This document shows, piece after piece, positions 42,636 through 51,066 of a DNA stretch of 64,000 nt; within the stretch, counting starts at the first letter, position 1, and every line of letters begins with the position of its first letter. The position numbers were made by a program, and so were the translations under genes. The stretch is from an uncultured Dermabacter sp. (GTDB taxonomy: Bacteria > Actinomycetota > Actinomycetes > Actinomycetales > Dermabacteraceae), in the NCBI GenBank assembly GCA_947252755.1, contig CAMXWV010000004.1, forward strand, positions 1 through 64,000, given 5' to 3'. The notes under the pieces are model-generated. The model saw only the letters and a program-made list of their open reading frames with translations, was not told the DNA's origin and searched no databases.

Positions 42636-43769
42636 GTGACTTCCGCTGCCCCACCCTCATCGCCTTCCCCGGCCGGCCCCGGCCACAGCACTCCCGCGCA
42701 GCCTCGCCGCCGGTTCGACACGATCGACGCGTACCGCGGCATCGCTGTGATCGGAGTCGTCTTCTCCCATGCCGTGATCGGTGTGGGCGGGGAGGGACTG
42801 CTCGAGGAAGGCAGTCGCCTGACTGCGATGAACGAGTGGATGTACGCCTTCCGCATGCCTGCGATCGCACTTGTGCTCGGCCTGTTCATCTCCTCGGGTG
42901 TGGACAAGTACGGAACCCGCGGCTACATCGCGCGGCGAGCCGTAGTAGCCGTCTACCTGTACCTCGTGTGGTATGTGATCCAGATGGGCGCCGAGATTGC
43001 GACGTCCTCGGTCAAGAACCACCCGGTGACCTTCTCTGACGCCATACAGGTGTGGTCCCCGCCAGCGCACCTGTGGTTCATTCCCTATATCGCAGTGTCC
43101 GCCCTGGTGATCGCTCTGGTCCGCCCGTGGGACCGCCTGCCCTGGCTCACCCTGCCGCTGCTGGTGAGTTTCAGCATCGCGGTCTGGGGGTGGGCACCGA
43201 ACATCGTGGGTCTGCGAGGACTGTCGCTGCTGGGCTTCAGCGCTGTGGGCGCCTGCATCGGTGTGCGTCGATTCGGATCCTGGCTGGACCGTTGGCAATG
43301 GCCGATCATCGCCGCGGGGATCGCATCGCTCGTAGCGTCGGTGATGCTCCGAACGTACGAGATCGTTCCCGCGTCGGTAGCCGCAACCCCTGAGGAGATG
43401 GCCATGGGGCGCGGTGCATGGCTGCTGCCATCGGTCGCCATGGCATGGCTCGGCCAGTTCATTCTTGCGGGTGCCGCGATCGCAGCGATGAAGATTCCGG
43501 TGGTGGGGCGCGCACTGGCAGCCGTGGGCAGGCACACTCTGTCCGTGTACCTCGCGCACATCATCGTGATCGCGGGCTTCCGCATCATCCTGGTCCGCCT
43601 CGGCGTGGACTCGGTGCCGGTGCTCATGACCGTCCTGATGATCGCCGGGGTGGGCCTGCCCCTCCTCGCAGAGTGGATGGTGCGCGGAACCCCGCTGCGC
43701 TATGTGTTCGACACTCCGCCACGCCTGCTCCGATGGGCTGGTGGCAGTGCAGAACGGACGCGTGCCTGA
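42636..43769 (+). CDS. Membrane acyltransferase 3 family protein
   Basis: A 377-aa protein with about ten membrane helices. The N-terminal FDTIDAYRGIAVIGVVFSHAVIG carries the R and H of the acyltransferase 3 family (OafA/WecH-like); RMPAIALVLGLF follows. These enzymes O-acetylate or O-succinylate cell-surface glycans, but the acceptor here is unknown. The GTG start lies about seven bases after TACACT, so the mRNA may be leaderless. Confidence 0.82.
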   Translation: MTSAAPPSSPSPAGPGHSTPAQPRRRFDTIDAYRGIAVIGVVFSHAVIGVGGEGLLEEGSRLTAMNEWMYAFRMPAIALVLGLFISSGVDKYGTRGYIARRAVVAVYLYLVWYVIQMGAEIATSSVKNHPVTFSDAIQVWSPPAHLWFIPYIAVSALVIALVRPWDRLPWLTLPLLVSFSIAVWGWAPNIVGLRGLSLLGFSAVGACIGVRRFGSWLDRWQWPIIAAGIASLVASVMLRTYEIVPASVAATPEEMAMGRGAWLLPSVAMAWLGQFILAGAAIAAMKIPVVGRALAAVGRHTLSVYLAHIIVIAGFRIILVRLGVDSVPVLMTVLMIAGVGLPLLAEWMVRGTPLRYVFDTPPRLLRWAGGSAERTRA

Positions 43770-44020
43770 CACGGCGTTCCATCGTCTCCTTCAGATAGGG
43801 GGGGCACCGGTGAAGCTGGTGCTCACGCCGGTGTGCCGGGCCGCACATCTCCTCGATATAGCACGTGGGCCGAACCCCTGGCATACTTGAGGACTGTATG
43901 TGCTCCGCAGCCGGCCCTCTACCCGCAGCCGAGCATGTCCAAGCCGAAGAGCGCATCTCTTGCATCACCCCACAGGGACCGCGGTCTTCACCACATCGTT
44001 CAAGAAGGAGAGACTGCCGC

Positions 44021-44500
44021 GTGGCCGTCAAGATTCGTCTGAAGCGCATGGGCAAGATCCGTGCACCGCACTACCGCATCGTCGTTGCCGATTCCCGCAA
44101 GAAGCGTGACGGCGCCGTCATCGAGGAGATCGGCCTCTACCACCCGACCGAGGAGCCCTCGTTCATCAAGGTGGACTCCGAGCGCGCACAGTACTGGCTC
44201 GGTGTGGGGGCACAGCCCACTGAGCAGGTGGCGGCGATCCTCAAGGTGACCGGCGACTGGGCTGCGTTCAAGGGCGAGGAGGGTGCTGAGGGCTCCCTGA
44301 AGACCAAGGATGAGAAGAAGTCCGCTGAGGAGCTTGTGGCCGTCGCTGATAAGCAGGCTGCTGAGAAGCGCGATGAGGCGAAGAAGGCCAAGGAGAAGGC
44401 CGCAGCCGCCGAGTCAGAGGCTGCCGAGTCCGAGGCGGCCGAGTCGTCCGACGATGAGACCGCAGCTGAGGACGCCGCTGAGTCCGCAGACGAGGCCTGA
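44021..44500 (+). CDS. Ribosomal protein bS16
   Basis: A 159-aa small-subunit protein. The first 85 or so residues are the S16 core (MAVKIRLKRMGKIRAPHYRIVV, read from the GTG start); the last 70 form an Ala/Glu/Asp/Lys-rich tail. S16 is about 80-100 residues in many bacteria, and extended acidic tails are known in actinobacteria. The GTG at 44021 follows AGAAGGAGAG. A TG-N-CATACT extended -10 near 43880 could start a leader of about 130 nt. First gene of the rpsP-KH unit. Confidence 0.95.
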   Translation: MAVKIRLKRMGKIRAPHYRIVVADSRKKRDGAVIEEIGLYHPTEEPSFIKVDSERAQYWLGVGAQPTEQVAAILKVTGDWAAFKGEEGAEGSLKTKDEKKSAEELVAVADKQAAEKRDEAKKAKEKAAAAESEAAESEAAESSDDETAAEDAAESADEA

Positions 44501-44502
44501 GC

Positions 44503-44745
44503 ATGACTGATCGTGCTGCAGCGCTGTCCCACCTGGTGCGCGGCATCGTGGATAGCCCCGATGCCGTTCGTGTCAAGGAGAAGTCCACCCGCCGCGGCCC
44601 ACTGCTGGAAGTCCGGGTCCACCCGGATGATCTTGGTCGTGTGATCGGCCGCTCCGGCCGCACCGCCCGTGCCCTGCGCACCGTCACCCTCGCACTCAGT
44701 GATGACGATGTGCGCGTGGACATCGTGGACACCGATCGGCGCTGA
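44503..44745 (+). CDS. KH-domain RNA-binding protein (KhpA-like)
   Basis: An 80-aa protein consisting of one KH domain with the GRVIGRSGRTARALR loop (I-GRSG-R). Such proteins bind RNA and sit after rpsP in Gram-positives. Two bases separate it from rpsP. Confidence 0.92.
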   Translation: MTDRAAALSHLVRGIVDSPDAVRVKEKSTRRGPLLEVRVHPDDLGRVIGRSGRTARALRTVTLALSDDDVRVDIVDTDRR

Positions 44746-44787
44746 CCTCGAGTCAGCTCAGCAGCCCGGTCTACATACCATCCCTAT

Positions 44788-44823
44788 GAGCGGCGGCAGC
44801 ATCATCTGATGCAGCCGCCGCTC
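44788..44823. terminator. Long near-perfect palindrome between khpA and rimM
   Basis: GAGCGGCGGC (44788-44797) pairs fully with GCCGCCGCTC (44814-44823), and inside it GCATCA pairs with TGATGC around a TC loop; only one A-A pair is mismatched. The position 40 bp after khpA suggests termination or mRNA processing between rpsP-khpA and rimM-trmD. Confidence 0.65.
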
Positions 44824-44868
44824 CGTCATTGCCGAACCACCGCCGCCGTTAACGCCCCGGGAGAGTCC

Positions 44869-45465
44869 ATGGCCGAGCACCACCCCACCCCCAACCCGCG
44901 CCACGTCACCGTGGTGATCGGCACCATCGGCCGCCCCCACGGGCTGAAGGGCGAGGTGTCATTCATGCTTCGTACGGACAGCCCCGAGGAGCGGCTTCAG
45001 CCGGGTGCTGTGCTGAATGTGGACCCCGCCGGTGCAGTGGGGGAGACAGCCGGTTTGTGTGAGCAGCTCACCGTGCGCTCCACCCGGATTCAGCAGGGGC
45101 GCTGGTACGTGAAATTCGCCGAGCTCACCGACCGAACCGCGGCCGAGCAGATGCGCGGCGCAGACCTCACCCTCGATCTTGACCGTGACGAGGAGTGGGA
45201 AGAGGATCCGGATGCCTGGTATCCGCACGAGCTCAAAGGGCTGACGGTGCAGCGGGCGGACGGCACACCGCTGGGCACTGTGCTGGACCTTGAGAATATG
45301 CCCGCCCATGATGTGCTGATCGTCCGCTCACACAGCGGCGCGAGGGTCATGCTGCCATTCGTGGACGAGCTCGTGCCGGAGGTGAACCTGGAGGACGGCG
45401 TCATCATCGCTGATCCGCCGGGCGGCCTGTTCGACCCGGAGAACGCGGAGTCGGAGCGCGCCTGA
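44869..45465 (+). CDS. 16S rRNA processing protein RimM
   Basis: A 198-aa ribosome maturation factor for the 30S head. The N-terminal RimM domain begins VVIGTIGRPHGLKGEVSF; the PRC-barrel part is WYPHELKGLTVQRADGTPLGTV. I chose ATG 44869 (MAEHHPTPN) after GGGAGAG rather than an ATG 60 bases upstream inside the palindrome. It ends one base before trmD. Confidence 0.93.
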   Translation: MAEHHPTPNPRHVTVVIGTIGRPHGLKGEVSFMLRTDSPEERLQPGAVLNVDPAGAVGETAGLCEQLTVRSTRIQQGRWYVKFAELTDRTAAEQMRGADLTLDLDRDEEWEEDPDAWYPHELKGLTVQRADGTPLGTVLDLENMPAHDVLIVRSHSGARVMLPFVDELVPEVNLEDGVIIADPPGGLFDPENAESERA

Positions 45466-45466
45466 G

Positions 45467-46186
45467 ATGCGGATCGATGTCATCACCATCTTCCCCGAGT
45501 ACCTGCAGCCGCTGGAGCTGTCCCTCATCGGCCGAGCCCGTCGGGACGGTCTCCTGGACCTGCACATCCACCATCTGCGCAGCTTCACCTCTGATCGTCA
45601 CGCCACCGTGGATGACACTCCCGTGGGCGGCGGCGCCGGAATGGTGATGAAACCGGAGCCGTGGGCCGACGCGTTCACCCACGTCCTGGCCCAGCAGCCG
45701 GACAAAAGTCCGCTGATCATCTTTCCGAACCCGGCGGGTGAGCCGTTTCAGCAGCGTTACGCGCAGGACTACTGCGCTGAAGACTGGATCGTGTTCGCCT
45801 GCGGCCGCTACGAGGGGATCGACGAGCGCGTCTACCACTATCTGCAGGACCAGGGCGCGCGCATGCAGCTGCACTCGCTCGGCGACTACGTGCTCAACGG
45901 CGGTGAAGTAGCAGTGCTCGCGATGACCGAAGCGATTGTGCGCCTGGTGCCGGGCGTGCTCGGCAACCCGGAGTCGATTGTGGAGGAATCCCACTCCGGC
46001 GGACTGCTGGAATATCCGATCTTTACGAAGCCCGCGTCGTGGACCTCACCTGACGGCATCGTGCGGGATGTGCCCGAGGTGCTGCTGTCCGGAAACCACG
46101 CGCGGATCGCCGCCTGGCGGCACGAGCAGGCCGTGCAGCGCACCCGTGAGCGCCGACCCGACCTGCTGGGAGAGAACTCCGATTGA
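45467..46186 (+). CDS. tRNA (guanine37-N1)-methyltransferase TrmD
   Basis: A 239-aa SPOUT methyltransferase making m1G37. It starts MRIDVITIFPEYL; it has DDTPVGGGAGMVMKPEPW, CGRYEGIDERV and the knot GDYVLNGGEVAVL, then LPGVLGN-type residues (VPGVLGNPESIVEESH). Standard length. Confidence 0.96.
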   Translation: MRIDVITIFPEYLQPLELSLIGRARRDGLLDLHIHHLRSFTSDRHATVDDTPVGGGAGMVMKPEPWADAFTHVLAQQPDKSPLIIFPNPAGEPFQQRYAQDYCAEDWIVFACGRYEGIDERVYHYLQDQGARMQLHSLGDYVLNGGEVAVLAMTEAIVRLVPGVLGNPESIVEESHSGGLLEYPIFTKPASWTSPDGIVRDVPEVLLSGNHARIAAWRHEQAVQRTRERRPDLLGENSD

Positions 46187-46202
46187 GCCGGCCTGCCGGT
46201 TC

Positions 46203-47126
46203 TCAGGCGCTCAGCACGCGGCGGGCGCGTTTGAGCGCAAACACGCTGTAGAAGCAGAGGAACGCCCCTGTTCCCAGCAGACAGCAGATCGCGAAGCTCA
46301 GGAACAGGCTGGGAATCGAACCGCCTGCGGCCTGCAGCGCACCCCAGATGAGCACGGCGAGACCGAGTAGCGAGAGCACCGCTCCGGCAATCAGCAGCAG
46401 GCGTGCCCTGCCCGCATGCTCAGCCCCATGCCGCTGCGCAAACGCGCGCGACTCCTCCGACGGCACCATGGTGCCCTGCTCGAGCCGGCGCAGGATATGC
46501 GGTCGCTTCCCATCCCGGAAGTGCGTGATCAGGCCTGCGGCGATCAGCCCCAGCGCTGCCACCAGGCCGATGGTGATGGCGAGCACGGGACTGCGCTCCA
46601 CGAAGGAGACGCTGCCGGGCATGCCGAACGGCCACCACATCGTGAAGAACAGCGCAGCCGGCCCGCAGAGCACCAGAGCAAAAGCGGCCTGGGTGCGCAG
46701 GTGCTCCCGGTAGGCATGCTCCACGAACTCGCGGGCATCCTCAGCTGTCAAGGGGTCCGCGTCGGAATTGACCAGACGCCGAGCAGCGGGACGATCAAAA
46801 TCCGGCAGCTGCGCTGAGTTGTGAACGCCATCGCGATCGCCGACTGGCACAGCGCCCGTACCCGCGAGCTCAGCATCCTGATCAGCGATCTCAGAGCCCT
46901 CAGCAGCGGATTCAGGCCCACCCGCCGGGCCGTCGCTGAGCGCCGCTTCCACCTCGTTTGTGGAGATGAGAGCGGCCGTGTCTGGCCCGCTGCGGGCCGC
47001 ATCGAGTTCGGGGTCGTTGAATCGGTGCTTCCCCGGCACCTCGATCGGATGCGGCTGGTCACCGGTCAGCCGCGGCTGTGCCAGGCCGTAGTCGTACTGA
47101 TCCCGTCGGTTCGTCGGCTCCGTCAT
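46203..47126 (-). CDS. Four-helix membrane protein of unknown function
   Basis: A 307-aa protein. The N-terminal 150 residues are hydrophilic and acidic; a stretch near 135-150 (AEDAREFVEHAYREHLRTQ) leads into four membrane helices in the last 160 residues. ATG 47126 follows AAGGAG; the longer open frame upstream runs antisense into rplS and is not used. The gene lies on the opposite strand between trmD and rplS, which are usually adjacent. No family is recognised. Confidence 0.75.
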   Translation of the reverse strand: MTEPTNRRDQYDYGLAQPRLTGDQPHPIEVPGKHRFNDPELDAARSGPDTAALISTNEVEAALSDGPAGGPESAAEGSEIADQDAELAGTGAVPVGDRDGVHNSAQLPDFDRPAARRLVNSDADPLTAEDAREFVEHAYREHLRTQAAFALVLCGPAALFFTMWWPFGMPGSVSFVERSPVLAITIGLVAALGLIAAGLITHFRDGKRPHILRRLEQGTMVPSEESRAFAQRHGAEHAGRARLLLIAGAVLSLLGLAVLIWGALQAAGGSIPSLFLSFAICCLLGTGAFLCFYSVFALKRARRVLSA

Positions 47127-47495
47127 CGCCTCTCCTTCACGCGGGTGATCGTGCGGCGCCGAGCAGATGCAGGCGCTGATGGTCCTATTGTCCCCCGGTG
47201 GCCGGTGGATCCGCAGGCCTTCCCGGCAGGAGAGTTGGCGAGACTCACACCGTTGTGGGCCGTGAACGCATTGCTGGCAGCGGATGGACGTGGGAGAATC
47301 GGTGCTTGTGCGTCTCGCGCCGTCAGCCTGCCTCAGGGGGGTGCGGCATGATGCGAGCGGGCAGGTCCGTTGCCATGGGAGTGGCAGCCAGAGGCCCAGC
47401 ACACTCACAACAGGATGTTCGTGACGCTCACCAGCTCCGGCTGGTGAGTGTGAATTTTCACCCGTCGGCCTGAGGCGAGGGGGAGGAGCAGAATC
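47127..47495. other. Divergent leader region before rplS
   Basis: 369 bases between the membrane gene (-) and rplS (+), without a credible gene. The last 70 bases hold a tight hairpin (47427-47448), a small GTGAA/TTCAC stem and the ribosome site GGGGGAGGAG. Promoters for both directions must lie here, but none is strong by eye. Confidence 0.55.
47427..47448 (+). promoter_or_regulatory. Hairpin with UNCG-type loop in the rplS leader
   Basis: CTCACCAGC-TCCG-GCTGGTGAG is a perfect 9-bp stem closed by a C(UCCG)G tetraloop, 48 bp before rplS. A second small stem GTGAA-TT-TTCAC follows. It could be an L19 autoregulatory site or a processing signal. Confidence 0.5.
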
Positions 47496-47846
47496 ATGCA
47501 GAAGCTTGATGCAGTCGACGCAGCCCAGCTGCGGGACGACATTCCGGACTTCCGTCCGGGTGACAACGTCAAGGTCCACGTGAAGGTGGTTGAGGGCAGC
47601 CGTTCTCGTATCCAGATCTTCCAGGGCTACGTCCTTGCCCGCAAGGGCGGCGGCATCCGCGAGACCTTCCGGGTCCGCAAGGTGTCCTTCGGCGTGGGCG
47701 TGGAGCGTGTGTTCCCGGTCCACGCACCGACCATCGACAAGATCGAGGTTGTCACCCGCGGCGATGTGCGCCGTGCGAAGCTGTACTACCTGCGCGGCCT
47801 CACCGGCAAGAAGGCTCGCATTCGCGAGAAGCGCGAGTACCGCTGA
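47496..47846 (+). CDS. Ribosomal protein bL19
   Basis: A 116-aa large-subunit protein at the 30S/50S interface. RPGDNVKVHVKVVEGSRSRIQ and RKGGGIRETFRVRKVSFGVGVER are the family motifs; it ends KKARIREKREYR. ATG 47496 follows GGGGGAGGAG. Confidence 0.97.
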   Translation: MQKLDAVDAAQLRDDIPDFRPGDNVKVHVKVVEGSRSRIQIFQGYVLARKGGGIRETFRVRKVSFGVGVERVFPVHAPTIDKIEVVTRGDVRRAKLYYLRGLTGKKARIREKREYR

Positions 47847-47871
47847 CCCGCTGACTGCTCACCACAGCGCT

Positions 47872-48456
47872 GTGAGCTCGACTCACCCGAAACGGCGACC
47901 GCTCCTGGCAGTGGTCGCCGTTTCGGCTGTTCTGACCATTCTGGCGCTTGTGCTTCTGCGGCATTTCGTGGCGGAGCCGTATCGAGTGCCCTCCGACTCG
48001 ATGGCGCCCTCCCTGCAGTCCGGAGATCTGATCCTGGTGGACCGCGGATCCCGCGGCGCTGCCCAGCGTGGTCAGCTCGTGGTCTTCGACGGCGCCGGGT
48101 ACTTCTCACCCGCTGACGGCACTGATCATTTCTGGGTGAAGCGAGTGATCGGGATAGCGGGAGATACGGTCGAGTTCAACCGCGCCAAAGACCCTGACCA
48201 TCTGCTGGTGAACGGGCAGCCGCTTGCGGAGCCGTACCTGCCGGACGGGATGGCCGCGTCGGCCGTGGAGTTCACCGCGACAGTGCCGGAAGGGCGTATC
48301 TTCCTGATGGGAGACAATCGATCCGCCTCCAGCGATTCCCGCGACCACCTGGGCTCCCCGGGCGGTGGGATGATCCCCGTTGAGCGGGTACGGGGAGAAG
48401 TGACCATCATCGTGCTGCCGCTTGGCAGGTCTGGGGCTGTTCGCGCCATAGAATGA
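47872..48456 (+). CDS. Signal peptidase I (first copy)
   Basis: A 194-aa membrane serine protease of the S26 family that cleaves Sec/Tat signal peptides. One N-terminal helix (LLAVVAVSAVLTILALVLL) precedes the catalytic Ser in VPSDSMAPSL and Lys in VKRVIGIAGDTVEF; GDNRSASSDSR is box E. The GTG at 47872 is the only sensible start after the rplS stop, but it lacks a ribosome site, so it may rely on rplS read-through. Confidence 0.9.
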   Translation: MSSTHPKRRPLLAVVAVSAVLTILALVLLRHFVAEPYRVPSDSMAPSLQSGDLILVDRGSRGAAQRGQLVVFDGAGYFSPADGTDHFWVKRVIGIAGDTVEFNRAKDPDHLLVNGQPLAEPYLPDGMAASAVEFTATVPEGRIFLMGDNRSASSDSRDHLGSPGGGMIPVERVRGEVTIIVLPLGRSGAVRAIE

Positions 48457-48459
48457 GCC

Positions 48460-49515
48460 GTGATGACCACGCCTTCTGATCCGCCTGCTGAGCCCGGCCG
48501 CACCACCGCCCCGGGCTCCTCATCGACGCCCGCAGAAGCGGCGCCCGCAGACGAGGCGGCAGACCCGCAGGAAACAGCCACCGAAACCCCGGCTGAAACC
48601 AGCCCATCGGAGGCTGAGACTGCTAGTGCGGACACCGCCGACGTGAAACCGCGCGACGAGGATGCCGACGGTGCCGGCACCGATAGTGCGGACGGCGCCG
48701 AGGTGGCCGCAGACAGTGCGGAGACCGACAGCGCGGGCACCGACGGGGAAGATAGGGACGATGTAGGCCCCGACGCAGTGCACGAGGAGCATGGCCGCCG
48801 CCGCAGCGCCACTGTGATGCGGACGGTCCTGGACTACCTGGTCACCATCACCGTGGCGATCGTGATTGCCGTGCTTATCAAAACCTTTCTTGTCCAGCCG
48901 TTCTATGTGCCGTCCGGCTCGATGCGCCCCACCCTCCTGGAGCAGGACAAGATCCTGGTGTCCAAACTGCACCCGGATCTGCTCAGCCTGGAACGTGGAG
49001 ACGTGATCGTGTTCGAGGATCCGAGCGACTGGGTGGGTGCGCCTGATCCGAACGCGAAGCTGACGGTGCGCCAAGCTGCGCAGAAAGTGCTGTCCGTGGT
49101 GGGCCTCACCCCGGATCCCTCCCAGCGATTCCTGGTCAAACGCCTGATCGGCAAGCCGGGTGACACCATCAGCTGCAGCGAAGTGGGCGGACCGATGAGC
49201 GTGAACGGTCACGAACTGGAGGAGCCGTACATCAATGCGGACAGCGGCGCGTGCCAGGCTGTGTTCTCGGTGACGGTGCCGTCCGGGAAACTCTGGGTGA
49301 TGGGCGATAACCGGTTCTCCAGCGCAGACTCCGCTTACCGGTATGCACGAGGCCAGGACGCCTTCATTCCCGAATCCCATGTTGTGGGTCGCGCGATCGT
49401 CATCATGTGGCCGATGAACCGGTGGACCGTGCTGAACGAAGCCGACCCCGCCTTTGCGCCGCTGAACAGTGCCGCCGGGGATCGCACCGCCGCCACCTAC
49501 ATCCCCGCTGCCTGA
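48460..49515 (+). CDS. Signal peptidase I (second copy)
   Basis: A 351-aa S26 protease. A cytoplasmic N-terminal region of about 115 residues rich in Ala, Asp, Glu and Thr precedes the membrane helix (VTITVAIVIAVLIKTFLV). The catalytic Ser is in VPSGSMRPTL, Lys in LVKRLIGKPGDT, and box E is GDNRFSSADS. TAGAAT (48449-48454) ends six bases before GTG 48460, suggesting a leaderless mRNA; ATG 48463 is the alternative start. Tandem signal peptidases are frequent in actinobacteria. Confidence 0.92.
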   Translation: MMTTPSDPPAEPGRTTAPGSSSTPAEAAPADEAADPQETATETPAETSPSEAETASADTADVKPRDEDADGAGTDSADGAEVAADSAETDSAGTDGEDRDDVGPDAVHEEHGRRRSATVMRTVLDYLVTITVAIVIAVLIKTFLVQPFYVPSGSMRPTLLEQDKILVSKLHPDLLSLERGDVIVFEDPSDWVGAPDPNAKLTVRQAAQKVLSVVGLTPDPSQRFLVKRLIGKPGDTISCSEVGGPMSVNGHELEEPYINADSGACQAVFSVTVPSGKLWVMGDNRFSSADSAYRYARGQDAFIPESHVVGRAIVIMWPMNRWTVLNEADPAFAPLNSAAGDRTAATYIPAA

Positions 49516-49516
49516 C

Positions 49517-50272
49517 ATGGTGGTGGAGCCCACCGCAGACGCCGAACAAGAGCTCGCCGCCCAGTTCTTCGAACGATTCCCGAGCGTGCGGCGAGCCGTA
49601 GTGATCGGCCTGGACGAAGTGGGTCGAGGCGCGCTCGCGGGCCCCGTGATGGTGGGCGCATTCGCGCTGGGCTTCACCCGCGCCGCAGGCGCTGGCACAG
49701 ACTCAGCTCCAACTGTCACCGCTGGCGACGGCGCACGCCCGGCACCCGTTGCCCTTCCGATTCCCGATGAGCTGCCGGCAGGCATCCGCGACTCAAAGCT
49801 GCTCACCCCGAAACGCCGCTCAGCCGTGTGCACGGCGCTGCAGGCTGATGACGCCCTCGTGTGGGCGGTGGGCCGTGCGTCCGCGCTGGAGATTGATGAG
49901 GTTGGCATCTCCCAAGCTCTGGGACAGGCAGCAGCCCGCGCCTTGGCAGCTGTGGGGGAGCGCCTCGCAGCAGAGCAGCCGAACACTGCCATCGCTGGCG
50001 TGATCCTGGACGGCAACCTCGACGTGGTCACCGGTGCGCTCAGCGGAATACAGGTGCTGACCCGGGCGAAAGCAGATCGGGACTGCCTGAGCGTAGCGGC
50101 AGCAAGCGTGCTCGCCAAGGTGGAGCGGGATGATCTGATGACCGCGATCAGTGAGCATGCATCCGTGTACGGATGGGCCTCGAACAAGGGCTACGGCTCC
50201 GCGGCGCACCGAGCCGCGATCGCGGAGCACGGCCTGCATCCCGAGCATCGGGCGTCCTGGAAGCTGACGTAG
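49517..50272 (+). CDS. Ribonuclease HII
   Basis: A 251-aa endonuclease removing RNA from RNA-DNA hybrids. The catalytic D and E are in IGLDEVGRGALAGPV; the third acid is in VILDGNLDV and the fourth in AKADRDCLSVAAASVLAKVERD. A 20-25 residue Ala/Pro/Gly-rich insertion (near 55-80) lengthens the usual first loop. ATG 49517 is one base past the lepB stop. Confidence 0.93.
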   Translation: MVVEPTADAEQELAAQFFERFPSVRRAVVIGLDEVGRGALAGPVMVGAFALGFTRAAGAGTDSAPTVTAGDGARPAPVALPIPDELPAGIRDSKLLTPKRRSAVCTALQADDALVWAVGRASALEIDEVGISQALGQAAARALAAVGERLAAEQPNTAIAGVILDGNLDVVTGALSGIQVLTRAKADRDCLSVAAASVLAKVERDDLMTAISEHASVYGWASNKGYGSAAHRAAIAEHGLHPEHRASWKLT

Positions 50273-50281
50273 GGTGGGGGC

Positions 50282-50584
50282 GTGAGCACGCACGATCTTG
50301 AAGAGTACGAGGCCGAACAGGAACTGGCCCTCTACCGGGAGTACCGGGACGTGGTCAGCCTGTTCACCTACGTGGTGGAGACGGAGCGCCGCTTCTATCT
50401 TGCGAACCAGGTGGATCTGCAGGTCCGCTCTGCCGGTGGTGAAGTGTTCTACGAACTTGCGCTGGCTGATGCGTGGGTGTGGGATGTGTACCGCTCCAGC
50501 CGATTCGTACGGTCAGTGCGGGTTGTGACCTTCAAGGATGTCAACGTGGAAGAGCTGGCGAAGCCGGACATCTCGCTGCCGTAG
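50282..50584 (+). CDS. DUF2469 family protein
   Basis: A 100-aa acidic protein, STHDLEEYEAEQELALYREY at the start, typical of DUF2469, which follows rnhB in actinobacteria. The function is unknown. The start is GTG 50282. Confidence 0.9.
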   Translation: MSTHDLEEYEAEQELALYREYRDVVSLFTYVVETERRFYLANQVDLQVRSAGGEVFYELALADAWVWDVYRSSRFVRSVRVVTFKDVNVEELAKPDISLP

Positions 50585-50590
50585 GGCCCT

Positions 50591-50608
50591 GTGCGCGTGA
50601 CCGCGCAC
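50591..50608 (+). terminator. Hairpin after DUF2469 gene
   Basis: GTGCGCG-TGAC-CGCGCAC is a perfect 7-bp stem 7 bp past the stop, followed by TTGTCC. A second stem (TGAGAC/GTCTCA) lies 30 bp further on. Confidence 0.55.
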
Positions 50609-50667
50609 TTGTCCCCAGTTTGCTGATCTGAGCGGCGTGAGACTGCAGGTCTCAGCAGTCTGGGGTC

Positions 50668-51066
50668 ATGAGCATCACTAACGTTTTCACCGGTCCTCAC
50701 ATCGCCCAGATGAGTCGTGCCGAGATCGGCCGGCTCGGTGAGGATATCGCCTGCCGTCACCTCGCCGAGCAGGGGTGGATTATCCACGATCGCAGCTTCC
50801 GCACCCGTCGCGGTGAGATCGACATCATCGCCACCGACGGCCCCACCCTGGTGTTCATTGAGGTGAAGACCCGCCGTCCTTCACGATTCGGACCCGGTTA
50901 TCTCGCGGTGGATGAGCGGAAGATCAGCAAGATCCGCCTGGTGATGGGGGACTACCTGGCCAAGCGTTCACCGCGGCACCGATCGGTGCGAATCGATGTG
51001 ATCAGCGTGGCGCTCAGCGTGCATGACGCCCCGCAGATCGAGCATCTGAAGCAGGTGGAGACATGA
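50668..51066 (+). CDS. YraN/UPF0102 nuclease-like protein
   Basis: A 132-aa protein with a restriction-endonuclease-like fold. RRGEIDIIATDGPTLVFIEVKTRR gives the E-x-D...E-x-K pattern. YraN proteins sit before comM/dprA; their role is thought to lie in DNA processing but is unproven. It overlaps comM by 4 bp. Confidence 0.9.
   Translation: MSITNVFTGPHIAQMSRAEIGRLGEDIACRHLAEQGWIIHDRSFRTRRGEIDIIATDGPTLVFIEVKTRRPSRFGPGYLAVDERKISKIRLVMGDYLAKRSPRHRSVRIDVISVALSVHDAPQIEHLKQVET

Noticed and set aside
46203..47723. 506-codon version of the membrane gene
   Set aside because: The upstream part is antisense to rplS; ATG 47126 with AAGGAG is a clear internal start.
47590..47871. Signal peptidase start inside rplS
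   Set aside because: The upstream residues are an rplS shadow and match no signal peptidase N-terminus.
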